Notes: generated from the sequence alone by a model not told the origin. A DNA stretch of 64,000 nucleotides from Paractinoplanes bogorensis (GCF_018829635.1 NZ_JAHKKG010000016.1:1-64000), one strand, 5' to 3'; counted from the stretch's first letter, positions 42,175 to 50,776 are shown. Translations and numbers: made by a program.

Positions 42175-44802
42175 GTGCGTTGGGGCGGGCGTTCGTTGAG
42201 CGGCGGTCAACGTTCCGGATCGGCTCCTCGGAGGGTGGATCAACCCCGGAAGGACGGCCAGCGCTCGGGCGACGAGCGGAAGAGTGTCGCTGACCTTCGG
42301 TTGGCGGGCTTTGCCGTCGCGGTGTGGTTGTCGGCGCTGGCCGCCCTCTACCTGTCGGCGCGGGTAGGCATCCTGCTCGGCGTGGGCGCTGCGATTCTGG
42401 CCGCGATGGTCGTCGCCTGGTTGGCCGCCGGGCACGGCCGGGCCGGGGCGGACCGTGCCCAGGCGGCCGCGGGTCTCCACGAGGCCGGCCTGTGGAGGCG
42501 AGGAGCTGGCGAAGGCGGCACAACGGCCCCGAAGACAAACCATTTTGCGCGAAACGCTGGGTCGGCGGCTGCGAGTGGTGTCGGCTCTTCCGGGTCGGCG
42601 GGTGTTCCGGGGTCTGCGGTGGGGCGTTGGGCGTGGGCGGGGCGGTGGGTGGGGGTGGCTGTTCTGCTCGGGGTGGCGTGCGGGGCGATCGCGACGGGAG
42701 CGCGGGTCAGCGTTCGGGAGGCCGGGCCGCTCGTGGACCTGGTGCGGGCCGGGGATCCGGTGTGGCTGGACATGGTGGTCCGGGATGATCCGCGAGCTCT
42801 GCGTGGGTCGGTGGGCGGGCCTCCGATGTACATCGTGGCGGTTGATCTGAAAGGGGTGCGGGCGGAAGACGCGGCGCCGCTGCGGCTGTCGGCGCGTGCT
42901 CTGGTGCTGGGCAGCGATCCGGGGTGGCGCGGGTTGTTGCCGGGGCAGCGGGTGACGGCGACCGGCAAGCTGTTGCCGCCGCGTGGTGGGGACCTGCGGG
43001 CCGTGGTGGCCTCGGTGCGGGAGGCGCCGCGACCGGTGGGGCGGTCGTCGTGGGCGCAGCGGGCGGCCGGGGTGCTGCGGGCCGGGCTGCAGCGTGCGTG
43101 TGCGCCGTTGCCGGACCGGCCGGGCGGGCTCCTGCCGGGGCTGGTCGTGGGAGACACGAGCCGGCTCGATCCGGCGCTCGAAGAGGACTTCCGGACTACC
43201 GGCATGACGCATTTGAACGCGGTATCCGGGGCTAATGTGGCAATCGTCCTGGGTGTCGTGTTGTTTGCCGTGCGGCGGACCCGGGCCGGGCCGGTCGTCA
43301 CGGCGCTGGTCTGTGCGGTGGCGCTGGTCGGGTTCGTGATTCTGGCCCGGCCGTCGCCCAGTGTGGTGCGGGCGGCCGCGATGGGGGCGATCGGGCTGCT
43401 CGGTCTGGCCTCCGGACGCAAGCGGGCGGCTCTGCCGGCGCTCGCCGCGGGCGTGGCAGTGCTGATCGTGGTCGACCCCGAACTGGCGTCGGACGTCGGG
43501 TTCGCGCTGTCGGTGCTGGCCACCTCGGGTCTGCTGCTGCTCGCGCCGGTGTGGCGGGACGGGCTGCGCCGCCGGGGCTGGCCGCCGGGCGCGGCCGAGG
43601 CGCTGGCCGTGCCGGCGGCTGCGCAGGTCGCCTGCGGGCCGGTCGTCGCCGGGCTGTCCGGCACGATCAGCATCATCGCGATCCCGGCCAACCTGCTCGT
43701 CGTGCCCGCGATCGCCCCGGCCACCCTGCTCGGCGTGACGTCGGCGGTGATCTCGCCGGTGTGGCCGGCCGGAGCCGAGTTCACCGCCTGGCTCGGGCAC
43801 TGGCCGGCGCAGTGGCTGGTGCTGGTCGCAACCTACGGCGCCCGGGTGCCCGCGGGGGCGCTGCCATGGCCGGGCGGGCTCACCGGGGCGCTGCTGCTCG
43901 CCGTGATCACGGTCGGGCTGCTGGTCGCCACGCGGCGCCCGCTGATTCGCAAGCTGGTCACCGTGGTGGCGCTCGGGGGAGTGCTCGGAGCGCTGCCGGT
44001 GCGTCTGCTGGCCCCGGGCTGGCCGCCACCCGGCTGGCTGATCGTGGCGTGCGCGGTGGGCCAGGGCGACGCGATCGTCCTGCCGGCCGGGTCCGGTCGC
44101 GCGGTCGTCGTCGACGCCGGGCCCGAACCGAACGCGGTCGACCACTGTCTGCGCCGGCTCGGCGTCCGGCAGGTGGTGCTGTTCGTGGTCAGCCACTTCC
44201 ACGTCGACCACATCGGTGGGGTGGCGGGCGTGTTCCGGGGGCGGGACGTCCGCGCCGTGGTCGGTCCGGACTGGCCCGACCCGCCGGCCGGACGAGCGTC
44301 GGTGGCCGCCACCGCGGGGCGGGTCGGTGTGCTGGGCGTGGGGCCCGGGTGGGCGTACGGGAGCGGGAATTTGACCTTGAAGGTTCTCGGGCCGGTCGAG
44401 CCTCTGCGGGGCACGAACTCGGACCCGAACAACAACTCGCTGGTGCTGCGAGCCGAAGTGGACGGCCGGACAATCCTGCTGCCCGGTGACGCCGAGACCG
44501 AGGAACAGGACGACATGCTGGCGCACCTGGGCGCGGACGCGGTGCGGGCGGACATCCTGAAGGTGGCGCATCACGGGAGCAGCTACCAGTCGCCGCGGTT
44601 CCTCGACGAGATCCGGCCCTCGGTGGCGCTGGTGTCGGTCGGGGCGGACAACGATTACGGGCACCCGAACGGGCCGCTGCTGGCGCGGCTGGCCCGGGGT
44701 GGGGCGCGCGTGCTGCGTACCGATCAGTTGGGTGACCTGGCCGCGGTGGCCAGCGGGCGTGGGTTGGCGGTGGTCGCGCGCGGGGATCCGCCGGCTCCCT
44801 GA
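42175..44802 (+). CDS. comEC: ComEC/Rec2 DNA internalisation channel
   Basis: Polytopic membrane protein that imports single-stranded DNA, about 875 residues. It has two N-terminal hydrophobic helices, an OB-like outer domain (about 190-330) and the Competence membrane domain (HLNAVSGANVAIVLG, then ~7 helices). The C-terminal metallo-beta-lactamase-like nuclease domain carries SHFHVDHIGG, LLPGDAE and KVAHHGSS, all metal ligands present. The start is uncertain: GTG 42175 follows a GGGAGGAG at long spacing. An ATG overlapping the comEA stop (42008) is in another frame and closes at 42199. The 3' end seeds a 27-bp tandem repeat. Confidence 0.88.
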   Translation: MRWGGRSLSGGQRSGSAPRRVDQPRKDGQRSGDERKSVADLRLAGFAVAVWLSALAALYLSARVGILLGVGAAILAAMVVAWLAAGHGRAGADRAQAAAGLHEAGLWRRGAGEGGTTAPKTNHFARNAGSAAASGVGSSGSAGVPGSAVGRWAWAGRWVGVAVLLGVACGAIATGARVSVREAGPLVDLVRAGDPVWLDMVVRDDPRALRGSVGGPPMYIVAVDLKGVRAEDAAPLRLSARALVLGSDPGWRGLLPGQRVTATGKLLPPRGGDLRAVVASVREAPRPVGRSSWAQRAAGVLRAGLQRACAPLPDRPGGLLPGLVVGDTSRLDPALEEDFRTTGMTHLNAVSGANVAIVLGVVLFAVRRTRAGPVVTALVCAVALVGFVILARPSPSVVRAAAMGAIGLLGLASGRKRAALPALAAGVAVLIVVDPELASDVGFALSVLATSGLLLLAPVWRDGLRRRGWPPGAAEALAVPAAAQVACGPVVAGLSGTISIIAIPANLLVVPAIAPATLLGVTSAVISPVWPAGAEFTAWLGHWPAQWLVLVATYGARVPAGALPWPGGLTGALLLAVITVGLLVATRRPLIRKLVTVVALGGVLGALPVRLLAPGWPPPGWLIVACAVGQGDAIVLPAGSGRAVVVDAGPEPNAVDHCLRRLGVRQVVLFVVSHFHVDHIGGVAGVFRGRDVRAVVGPDWPDPPAGRASVAATAGRVGVLGVGPGWAYGSGNLTLKVLGPVEPLRGTNSDPNNNSLVLRAEVDGRTILLPGDAETEEQDDMLAHLGADAVRADILKVAHHGSSYQSPRFLDEIRPSVALVSVGADNDYGHPNGPLLARLARGGARVLRTDQLGDLAAVASGRGLAVVARGDPPAP

Positions 44803-44970
44803 CCGGTTGCGGATCGGCCGGTGCCTTGACCGGCTGGGGATCTGCCGACTCCCTGACCGGCTGGGGATTCGCCAGCGCCTTGACCGGCTGGGGATCTGCC
44901 GACTCCCTGACCGGCTGGGGATTCGCCGGCACCTTGACCGGCTGGGGGTTCGCCGGCGCCCTGACCGGCC
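44780..44970 (+). repeat. 27-bp tandem repeat growing from the comEC stop codon
   Basis: Seven units of 27 bp, each containing TGACCGG, with the TGA at 44800 (the comEC stop), 44827, 44854, 44881, 44908, 44935 and 44962. The first unit is the last codons of comEC, so the array is a serial duplication of the gene's 3' end and every copy carries a stop in the comEC frame. In another frame the array is open and reads as nonapeptides (LTGWGSADS, LTGWGFASA) running into the GNAT gene. No ribosome site supports starting there. Confidence 0.9.
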
Positions 44971-44996
44971 GGGTGTGCTTGGCCGACAATGCGGGG

Positions 44997-45548
44997 ATGG
45001 AGCGCGAGACGATCACGGCGGGGGATATTCGGCTGCGGCCCTTCGAGGAGGGCGACATTCCCTGGGTGTACGAGGTCTCGCTGGACCAGCGGGTACAGAA
45101 GTATGTGCAGCTCCCGATTCCGTACCGGCTCGCCGACGCGGAGTTCTTCGTGCGGGAGATGGCGGTGGCGGCGTGGGACAACGGGAGCCGGGCGGAGTTC
45201 GTCGTCGAGCCGGAGGCGGGCGGGACGGCCCGGTGGGGGCGGGTCGGGTTCGGGCTGGACGGCGCGGGGGCGGGGCAGATCGGCTACTGGATGGATCCGG
45301 CGGCCCGAGGGCGGGGCGTGGCCACGGCGGCGGTGCGGGCGCTGTGCCGGTGGGGCTTCGAGGTGCTCGGGCTCGGGTTGATCGAGTGGCGGGCGGAGGT
45401 CGGCAACCACGCGTCGCGGCGGGTGGCGGAGAAGGCCGGGTTCCGGGTCGAGGCCGTGTTGCGGCAGCGACTCGTGCACCGGGGCGGCCGGGTCGACGCC
45501 TGGGTCGGGTCGATGCTGCCGTCCGAGCTGCCGACACGCCCGGGTTAA
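44997..45548 (+). CDS. GNAT family acetyltransferase (RimJ-like)
   Basis: A 183-residue acetyltransferase. The RimJ/RimL-type opening ETITAGDIRLRPFEEGD, the acetyl-CoA loop DPAARGRGVATAAVRAL and the VGNHASRRVAEKAGFRVE helix are clear. Start ATG 44997 lies just after the 27-bp repeat array; the in-frame region upstream is repeat and is not counted. It could acetylate an amine on a protein or a small molecule; the substrate is unknown. Confidence 0.85.
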   Translation: MERETITAGDIRLRPFEEGDIPWVYEVSLDQRVQKYVQLPIPYRLADAEFFVREMAVAAWDNGSRAEFVVEPEAGGTARWGRVGFGLDGAGAGQIGYWMDPAARGRGVATAAVRALCRWGFEVLGLGLIEWRAEVGNHASRRVAEKAGFRVEAVLRQRLVHRGGRVDAWVGSMLPSELPTRPG

Positions 45549-45757
45549 GCCGTTCAGTCAGCATCGGTCCCGGGGCGACAGTGGTCGATGGCCGTTCGGT
45601 GTGCGGTTCCGGGCGGGGCAGACATCCAGCCTGATCGAGCCGCGAACGGCCGATTCGGCGCATGGCCGGGTGCCGATATGTCGGCTTTCGCATTCCCTGA
45701 CTCATGAGTCGGCGCTAAGGAGTGAGGCTCGCGGAAACGTCAGCCCTTCGTGCAACG

Positions 45758-46741
45758 ATGTTGGGCGTGAACACCGCGCCTCCCGCTTCGTTGCTGCTCG
45801 TCCAAGGCGATGAGGAGCTGCTCGCCGCTCGTGCGGTCACCGCCGCCGTCGACGACGCGAGGGCGGCCGAGCCGGGGGCCGACGTGCGGGAATACGAGGC
45901 GGGCACCCTCATGGTCGGTGAGATCGCCGAGATGTTGAGCCCGTCGCTGTTCGGCGGGCGGCGCGTGCTCGTGCTGCGCAGTGGGCAGGATGCGAAGAAA
46001 GACCTGATCACCGCCCTGGTGGCGTACGCGAAAAACCCGGACCCGGACGTCACCCTGATCGTCACCCACCTGGGCGGCGCGAAGGGCAAGGCGCTGGCCG
46101 ACGGGTTGCGCTCAGCGGGCGCCACTGTGGTGCCGGCGGCCAAGCTCAAGGGCGATCGGGAGCGGATCGCGTTCGTGCGTGACGAGTTCCGGCGTAACGG
46201 CGGGAAATGCGACGAGGCGGCCGCGTCGGCGCTGCTGGCGTCGGTCGGCAACGATCTGCGTGAGATAGCGGCGGCCTGCTCACAGCTGCTCGCCGACACC
46301 GACGGGCGGGTCACTGAGGCCGTCGTGGCCCGCTACTACAAGGGCCGGGCCGAGGTCAGCGGCTTCACGGTGGCCGACGCGGCGATGATCGGCGACGTGC
46401 CGGGGGCACTCGAGGCGCTGCGCTGGGCTCTGCACGTGGGTGTCGATCCGGTGCCGATCGCCGACGCCATCGCCGACGGTGTGCGCACGGTGGCCAAGGT
46501 CGCCTCGGCCGGGCGGGGAAATCCGTACCAGATGGCCAGTTCGCTCGGCATGCCCGCGTGGAAGATCCAGCGGGCCCAGGAGCGCAGCCGGGGCTGGACG
46601 CCCGAGGGGCTGGTCGACGCCATGCGCGCGGCGGCCGACTGCAACGCCGCGGTCAAGGGCGGCGCCGAAGATCGTGGCTATGCACTCGAGCAGGCCGTGT
46701 TCGCGGTGGCCGCCGCCCGTCGTTCGGGTGGGGCGCGATGA
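45758..46741 (+). CDS. holA: DNA polymerase III subunit delta
   Basis: Delta subunit of the clamp loader, about 327 residues. The N-terminal SLLLVQGDEELLAARAVTA, the FGGRRVLVLRS strand, the NDLREIAAACSQLL segment and the C-terminal helical collar (ADCNAAVKGG) fit HolA. Start is ATG 45758 or GTG 45767; neither has a clear ribosome site. The 209-bp gap upstream holds no gene but contains a 12-bp palindrome (GACTCATGAGTC, 45699-45710). holA next to an oppositely oriented rpsT is the mycobacterial order. Its stop overlaps the next ATG. Confidence 0.93.
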   Translation: MLGVNTAPPASLLLVQGDEELLAARAVTAAVDDARAAEPGADVREYEAGTLMVGEIAEMLSPSLFGGRRVLVLRSGQDAKKDLITALVAYAKNPDPDVTLIVTHLGGAKGKALADGLRSAGATVVPAAKLKGDRERIAFVRDEFRRNGGKCDEAAASALLASVGNDLREIAAACSQLLADTDGRVTEAVVARYYKGRAEVSGFTVADAAMIGDVPGALEALRWALHVGVDPVPIADAIADGVRTVAKVASAGRGNPYQMASSLGMPAWKIQRAQERSRGWTPEGLVDAMRAAADCNAAVKGGAEDRGYALEQAVFAVAAARRSGGAR

Positions 46742-47175
46742 GGCCCGAGCCGGAGGCGTTCGTGGGGCACCGGCCGCTCTATGCCCGCATGCTGCGCCTC
46801 AAGCATCTGACGCCGAGCGGGTTCCTCTGCTTCGTCTTCCTCGAGGGGGCGGTGGCGCTGGGCATCCTGCTCGCCTTGGCCGAGCTGGTGAGCTGGTGGG
46901 GCGTGCTCGTGCTGCCGGCCACGGTCGCGATCATGGTGAAGCTCAACGATCTGATCGCCGGCTCGGTGACTCCGCCGGTGCGGGCGCCGGCTCCGGCGGC
47001 CGCGATGGCCAGTCGCAGGGTGGCGGAGCACGTGCGCCCGTCGGACGAGGCGACCACCCGGCTCCCGGGCATGATCAGCCGCGAACGGGGTGCGCCGATC
47101 ATGCGGCCCTGGGCCGAGCGGGCCGAGGCCCAGCAGCAGTGGATCCGCCAGTCGGCGACGCGCCGTTACGAATAA
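46738..47175 (+). CDS. small membrane protein, function unknown
   Basis: A 145-residue protein with two hydrophobic helices (about 29-50 and 53-75) followed by a ~70-residue cytoplasmic tail rich in Arg/Ala/Pro. The start ATG at 46738 overlaps the holA stop (ATGA), so it is translationally coupled to holA. The frame is open further upstream inside holA, but that is a shadow. I do not recognise a family. Confidence 0.75.
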   Translation: MRPEPEAFVGHRPLYARMLRLKHLTPSGFLCFVFLEGAVALGILLALAELVSWWGVLVLPATVAIMVKLNDLIAGSVTPPVRAPAPAAAMASRRVAEHVRPSDEATTRLPGMISRERGAPIMRPWAERAEAQQQWIRQSATRRYE

Positions 47176-47514
47176 GGCGCTCGGCTTCGCGGCGCTCTAC
47201 GCGTGATGTCGGCCGGTTGGGTGCTGCTTCGGGTTGGTGCTTGGACTGAGCGGCGGCGTGGGTGACGTCGGTCGCTGGGCGTTTGCGGCGGGTGAGGCCT
47301 GACGGCTACTCGTCGTTACGAGAGGTGGCTGACGGTCACGCGCTGCTGCGAGGCGAGAGCGGACGGGCGTCGTAGCGAGTCGGTCACGTGGGCAGCGCCC
47401 AAGGGATGAGCGGCGCGGCTTGAGGCGGCGCGGTGGGGTGCTGTCTCATGGCGTGCGCGCGGGCGATTTCTGAGCCGGCGCGTCCGGGCTTGAGCCGCTG
47501 AGCGGGCGGCGCGT
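47176..47514. other. non-coding gap between the holA operon and the minisatellite
   Basis: About 340 bp with no supportable gene. The sequence is less GC-skewed than the array that follows. Reading frames cross it on both strands but have no ribosome sites or recognisable protein features. Confidence 0.6.
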
Positions 47515-47892
47515 CCGGGCCCGAGTGGGGCGGGACGGCGCGGCAGGCCCGAGCGGGACGGCGCGGCGGGCCTGAGTGGGGCGGGGCGGCCCGGCGGGCC
47601 TGAGTGGGGCGGGACGGCGCGGCAGGCCCGAGCGGGACGGCGCGGCGGGCCTGAGTGGGGCGGGACGGCGCGGCGGGCCTGAGTGGGCGGGACGGCGCGG
47701 CAGGCCCGAGCGGGACGGCGCGGCGGACCTGAGTGGGCGGGACGGCGCGGCAGGCCCGAGCGGGGCGGCCCGGCGGGCCTGAGTGGGCGGGGCGCGTTGG
47801 GCTTCAGAGGGGTGGGCGGCCCGGGGCGCTCGGCGGGGGCGGCCCGGGGCGCTCGGCGGGGGGCGGCCCGGGGCGCTCGGCGGGGGGCGGCC
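47515..47892. repeat. GC-rich minisatellite array
   Basis: Two blocks. From 47515 to about 47790, eleven or so units of 23-27 bp alternate between two types, one with GGCAGGCCCGAGCGGGACGG and one with GGCGGGCCTGAGTGGGGCGG. From about 47815 to 47892, three to four copies of a 24-bp unit (GGCGGCCCGGGGCGCTCGGC plus G-tract) follow. G-runs on the plus strand could form quadruplexes. Open frames on both strands here are by-products of low stop density. Confidence 0.9.
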
Positions 47893-47930
47893 TGGAGGCG
47901 TACGGGGAAACGGTCTTGATCTGGAACAGC

Positions 47931-47976
47931 AAAACCGGGCACCGCATCGAGCCTGTCAGGCCCGGCGATGCCCGGT
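47931..47976 (-). terminator. rpsT terminator
   Basis: On the minus strand ACCGGGCA (47976-47969) pairs with TGCCCGGT (47941-47934) around an internally structured 27-nt loop and is followed by TTTTGC. It lies 15 bp after the rpsT stop. Confidence 0.75.
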
Positions 47977-47990
47977 CGGAGCCGGTGCGA

Positions 47991-48257
47991 TCAGGCGGAG
48001 AGCGCCGAGACGCGCTTGGCGATGGCCGACTTGCGGTTGGCCGCCTGGTTCTTGTGGATGACGCCCTTGCTCGCGGCCTTGTCGAGCTGACGAGAGGCGT
48101 CACGCAGCAGCGTCGTCGCGGTCTCCACGTCGCCGGCCGTGCTCGCCTCGTTGAGCTTGCGGATCACGGTCTTCAGCGACGACTTGACCGACTTGTTGCG
48201 CAGCCGGGCCTTCTCGTTCTGCCGGTTGCGCTTGATCTGGGACTTGATGTTCGCCAC
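47991..48257 (-). CDS. rpsT: 30S ribosomal protein S20
   Basis: An 88-residue S20 that binds 16S rRNA early in 30S assembly. MANIKSQIKRNRQNEKARLR and the C-terminal VIHKNQAANRKSAIAKRV are conserved. It is a single-gene transcript convergent with the holA operon and has its own terminator. The 140 bp upstream (48258-48397) separate it from the phosphotransferase gene on the same strand. Confidence 0.98.
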   Translation of the reverse strand: MANIKSQIKRNRQNEKARLRNKSVKSSLKTVIRKLNEASTAGDVETATTLLRDASRQLDKAASKGVIHKNQAANRKSAIAKRVSALSA

Positions 48258-48397
48258 GCGACAGCCTTGTCCTGACTAGGTGTTCGGAAACTGGTCACAG
48301 CGGGGGTGGTCACCACCGTGATTTGTCAACCACAGCCTGTTCACCACACGCGATGAACCAGACTACCAGCACCGCCGCGAGCCGCCAAAACGGCCTG

Positions 48398-49366
48398 TCA
48401 CCAGCCTCGGCGGGCGGCCAGCCAGGCCAGCGCCTGCTCGCCACTGAACCGCTGGTGCTGGCGGCTGTGCGGGGAGGCGCTGCTCGGGCCGTCGTCCGCC
48501 CGCACCAGCCAGTATCCGGCCAGCGCAGCCAAGGCACCGTCGACGCCCTCGGTGGGGGCGTTCCAGCCGTCCAGGTACGAGTCCGCGTCGAGCCCGCTCG
48601 CAAACACGGTGACCAGCAGCGTCACCGTGTCGAACCAGGCGGCGCCGCGGGCCGGCCAGGTCCAGTCGCAGAGCCGCGCGTGGCCGGAGCGGTCGATCAT
48701 CAGGTTGTCGATCCGCAGGTCGCCGTGCATGAGCGCGTCGCCGCCGGCCAGCCCGGGCAGTTGCTGCTCGAGCCGGGTCAGATGGGCGAGCCGGGTCGGC
48801 GCCACCGTGCCGTGGGCCGTGCGGGGCATCGGCTCGCGGCCGGCGGCGATGCGGGACCACCAGGACATCTCGCCGCGCAGGATCTCGGGCAGGTGCGGCA
48901 CGCCGGCCTCGAGCAGTTCGCGGCTCGGCGTGGCCAGCGCGTCGGCCGCCGTCCGCCAGGCGGTCAGGGCGGCGTCCAGTTCGGGTGGTGACCACGGCAG
49001 GGCGGGCACGTGGCCGTCGACCGGTTCGAGGCACACCACGAAATAGTCGCTGTCGACCATGGTCCAGAGCGGCCTCGGCGCGGCCACCTCGGCGGGCAGG
49101 TGGGACGTGATGTAGGCCTCACGGGCGTACCACTCGGAGGTCGGATCCTTCAGCGGCGCCGCCTTGACGAACGCGGCCGGACCGTCGGCGGTGGTGATCA
49201 GCGCGGCGAAGGCCCGGGTGAAGCCGCCACCCGCGCTGCGCACGTCGCTGACGGGGGCGCCGAGACGGGCCGCGACCGCCCGGCGGAGGCTCTCGGGGAG
49301 GTCGGGCCAGCCGGGGCGTACGGCTGTAGCGCCGTAAGGCACGTCGGGGAGCGAAATCGACCGCAC
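48398..49366 (-). CDS. aminoglycoside phosphotransferase-fold family protein
   Basis: A 322-residue kinase-fold protein from GTG 49366. The catalytic loop is LMHGDLRIDNLMID and the metal aspartate is in LCDWTWPARG. The N-terminal lobe has GGGFTRAFAALIT and FVKAAPLKD (ATP lysine). Members phosphorylate antibiotics, choline, homoserine or other small molecules, and the substrate cannot be told. Whether it confers resistance is unknown. Divergent from the DUF4240 gene with a 54-bp gap. Confidence 0.85.
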   Translation of the reverse strand: MRSISLPDVPYGATAVRPGWPDLPESLRRAVAARLGAPVSDVRSAGGGFTRAFAALITTADGPAAFVKAAPLKDPTSEWYAREAYITSHLPAEVAAPRPLWTMVDSDYFVVCLEPVDGHVPALPWSPPELDAALTAWRTAADALATPSRELLEAGVPHLPEILRGEMSWWSRIAAGREPMPRTAHGTVAPTRLAHLTRLEQQLPGLAGGDALMHGDLRIDNLMIDRSGHARLCDWTWPARGAAWFDTVTLLVTVFASGLDADSYLDGWNAPTEGVDGALAALAGYWLVRADDGPSSASPHSRQHQRFSGEQALAWLAARRGW

Positions 49367-49420
49367 CGTCCCATCCTGCCCTCCCGGGTTTTGTCGTACC
49401 CCACTGGCAGGATCCTCACT

Positions 49421-49954
49421 ATGCGAACCGACGACTTCTGGGCGGTCATCAGCCGCGCGACCGCCGAGCGGCCCGCCTCGCCCGCCGAGGTGGCCCGACG
49501 TGCCGTGGCCGACCTGGCCACCCGCGATCCGGACGAGATCGTGGCCTGGGGTCGGCATCTCGACAAGGTCATGGCCGCCTCCGGCACCCAGGATCTGTGG
49601 GCGGCGGCCTACCTGATCAACGGCGGGGTCGGCGAGGACGGCTTCGACAGCTTCCGTGGCTGGCTGATCGCGCACGGGCGCGAGGCGGTGGCCCGCTCGG
49701 TCAAGGCGCCCGACTCGCTGGCCGACGTGGCGGTGATCAAGGCCGCGGCCGACACCGGGGCGGTCTTCGAGGCCGAAGAGGTGCTGTCGATCGCGGCCGA
49801 GGCCTATGCCGAGGCCACCGGGTCGCCCCTGCCCGAGGGAGACCGGCCGGTGATCCGGCCCGACGTCGCCGAGCTGTGGGATTTCGACAACGAGGAGGAG
49901 ATGCATCGGCGCCTGCCCAAGTTGTCCGCCCTGTTCCTGGCCGAGCCCGCGTGA
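49421..49954 (+). CDS. DUF4240 family protein
   Basis: A 177-residue soluble protein that begins MRTDDFWAVISRA and contains DLWAAAYLINGGVGEDGFDS and FRGWLIAHGREA, the recognisable DUF4240 pattern. The function is unknown; the family is common in actinobacteria and in toxin-immunity-like loci. The ATG at 49421 is the start. The last four codons (GAG CCC GCG TGA) seed a 16-bp tandem repeat that continues into the intergenic region. Confidence 0.85.
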   Translation: MRTDDFWAVISRATAERPASPAEVARRAVADLATRDPDEIVAWGRHLDKVMAASGTQDLWAAAYLINGGVGEDGFDSFRGWLIAHGREAVARSVKAPDSLADVAVIKAAADTGAVFEAEEVLSIAAEAYAEATGSPLPEGDRPVIRPDVAELWDFDNEEEMHRRLPKLSALFLAEPA

Positions 49955-50050
49955 AGCCGAGCCCGCGTGAAGCCGAGCCCGCGTGAAGCCGAGCCCGCGT
50001 GAAGCCGAGCCCGCGTGAAGCCGAGCCCGCGTGAAGCCGAGCCCGCGTAA
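49945..50050 (+). repeat. 16-bp tandem repeat seeded by the DUF4240 stop codon
   Basis: Six perfect copies of GCCCGCGTGAAGCCGA plus a partial seventh, starting inside the last codons of the DUF4240 gene. Each copy contains the stop. Because 16 is not a multiple of three, TGA occurs in all three plus-strand frames within three units, making a translational stop block. The perfect identity shows it is young. Confidence 0.95.
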
Positions 50051-50092
50051 ACGGGTCGAGCGCCGGCCCTCCGGTCGGCGAGACTCCGGGGC

Positions 50093-50776
50093 ATGGGGTT
50101 TGTGGTGTCAGTCAGCCGGAACGAGACCTACTCGTTCACCAAGCCGGTGCACGGCGAGATCGTGCTGGTGGCCGGGCTCGGGGTGGAGGGGGATTCGCAC
50201 GCCGGGGTGCATGTGCGGCATCAGGGCCGGGTGCGGGCCGATCCGACTCAGCCCAATCTGCGGCAGGTGCACCTGATTCACGAGGAGCTGTTCGGCGAGG
50301 TCGGTGACAAGGGCTACCAGGTCCGGCCGGGAGATCTGGGCGAGAACGTGACGACCCGCGGGATCGATCTGCTCGGGCTGCCGTTGGGGACGGTGCTGCG
50401 CTTCGGGCCGCCGGCGCCGAAACACCTGGACGGCGATGTGGGCGCGGCGCTGGCCGGAGTCCTGGCCGCGGCCGACGCGGCCACCCTGGATGAGCCGACC
50501 GCCCGAGCCGCCGACGCGGTGCGAGCCGCGGTCGAGCGTGCGGCCGCGGACCCGCGGCCGGCGGTGATCGTAGCCGGGCTGCGGAACCCGTGCGCGCAGA
50601 TCAACGGGCTCCAGCCGGGCCTGCTCAAAGAGATGGTCGGCCACGACGCGAACGGCAACGTCGTCCGGAAGGGCGGCGTCATGACGGTCGTGCTGCGGGG
50701 TGGAGTCGTACGGCCGGGAGACCCGATCTTCGCCGAGCTCCCGCCGCCCCCGCGCCTCCCGCTCGACCGGGTCTGA
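50093..50776 (+). CDS. MOSC domain protein
   Basis: A 227-residue MOSC protein of the kind found in molybdenum-cofactor sulphurases, likely a sulphur-carrier or sulphur-transfer enzyme. It has VVSVSRNETYSFTKPVHGEI at the start, GVEGDSHAG, the VRPGDLGENVTTRGIDLL core and a conserved cysteine in GLRNPCAQINGLQPGL, which is the candidate sulphur carrier. No molybdenum enzyme gene is nearby. The ATG at 50093 is the start. Confidence 0.9.
   Translation: MGFVVSVSRNETYSFTKPVHGEIVLVAGLGVEGDSHAGVHVRHQGRVRADPTQPNLRQVHLIHEELFGEVGDKGYQVRPGDLGENVTTRGIDLLGLPLGTVLRFGPPAPKHLDGDVGAALAGVLAAADAATLDEPTARAADAVRAAVERAAADPRPAVIVAGLRNPCAQINGLQPGLLKEMVGHDANGNVVRKGGVMTVVLRGGVVRPGDPIFAELPPPPRLPLDRV

Noticed and set aside
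42008..42199. Start of comEC at the ATG overlapping the comEA stop
   Set aside because: That ATG is in a different frame and closes after 63 codons. The comEC frame is reached from GTG 42175. A frameshift joining them was considered but there is no supporting slippery sequence.
44826..44996. N-terminal extension of the GNAT protein made of LTGWG repeats
   Set aside because: The frame is open, but the repeat derives from the comEC end, no ribosome site exists, and GNAT homology starts at the ATG at 44997.
14971..47190. Shared TAAGGCGCTCGGCT after two stop codons (14971 and 47173)
   Set aside because: A 14-base match with no extended similarity in a GC-rich genome; too short to call a repeat family from this window.
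47316..47942. Arg/Pro/Ala-rich frames over the minisatellite
   Set aside because: They only translate the tandem repeats, lack ribosome sites, and exist in several overlapping frames on both strands.
48398..49366. Aminoglycoside resistance gene
   Set aside because: The fold is right but the family is broad; no resistance-specific features or mobile elements are nearby, so only the family is reported.
49945..50050. CRISPR-like array
   Set aside because: The 16-bp units are directly adjacent with no spacers and no cas genes are present.
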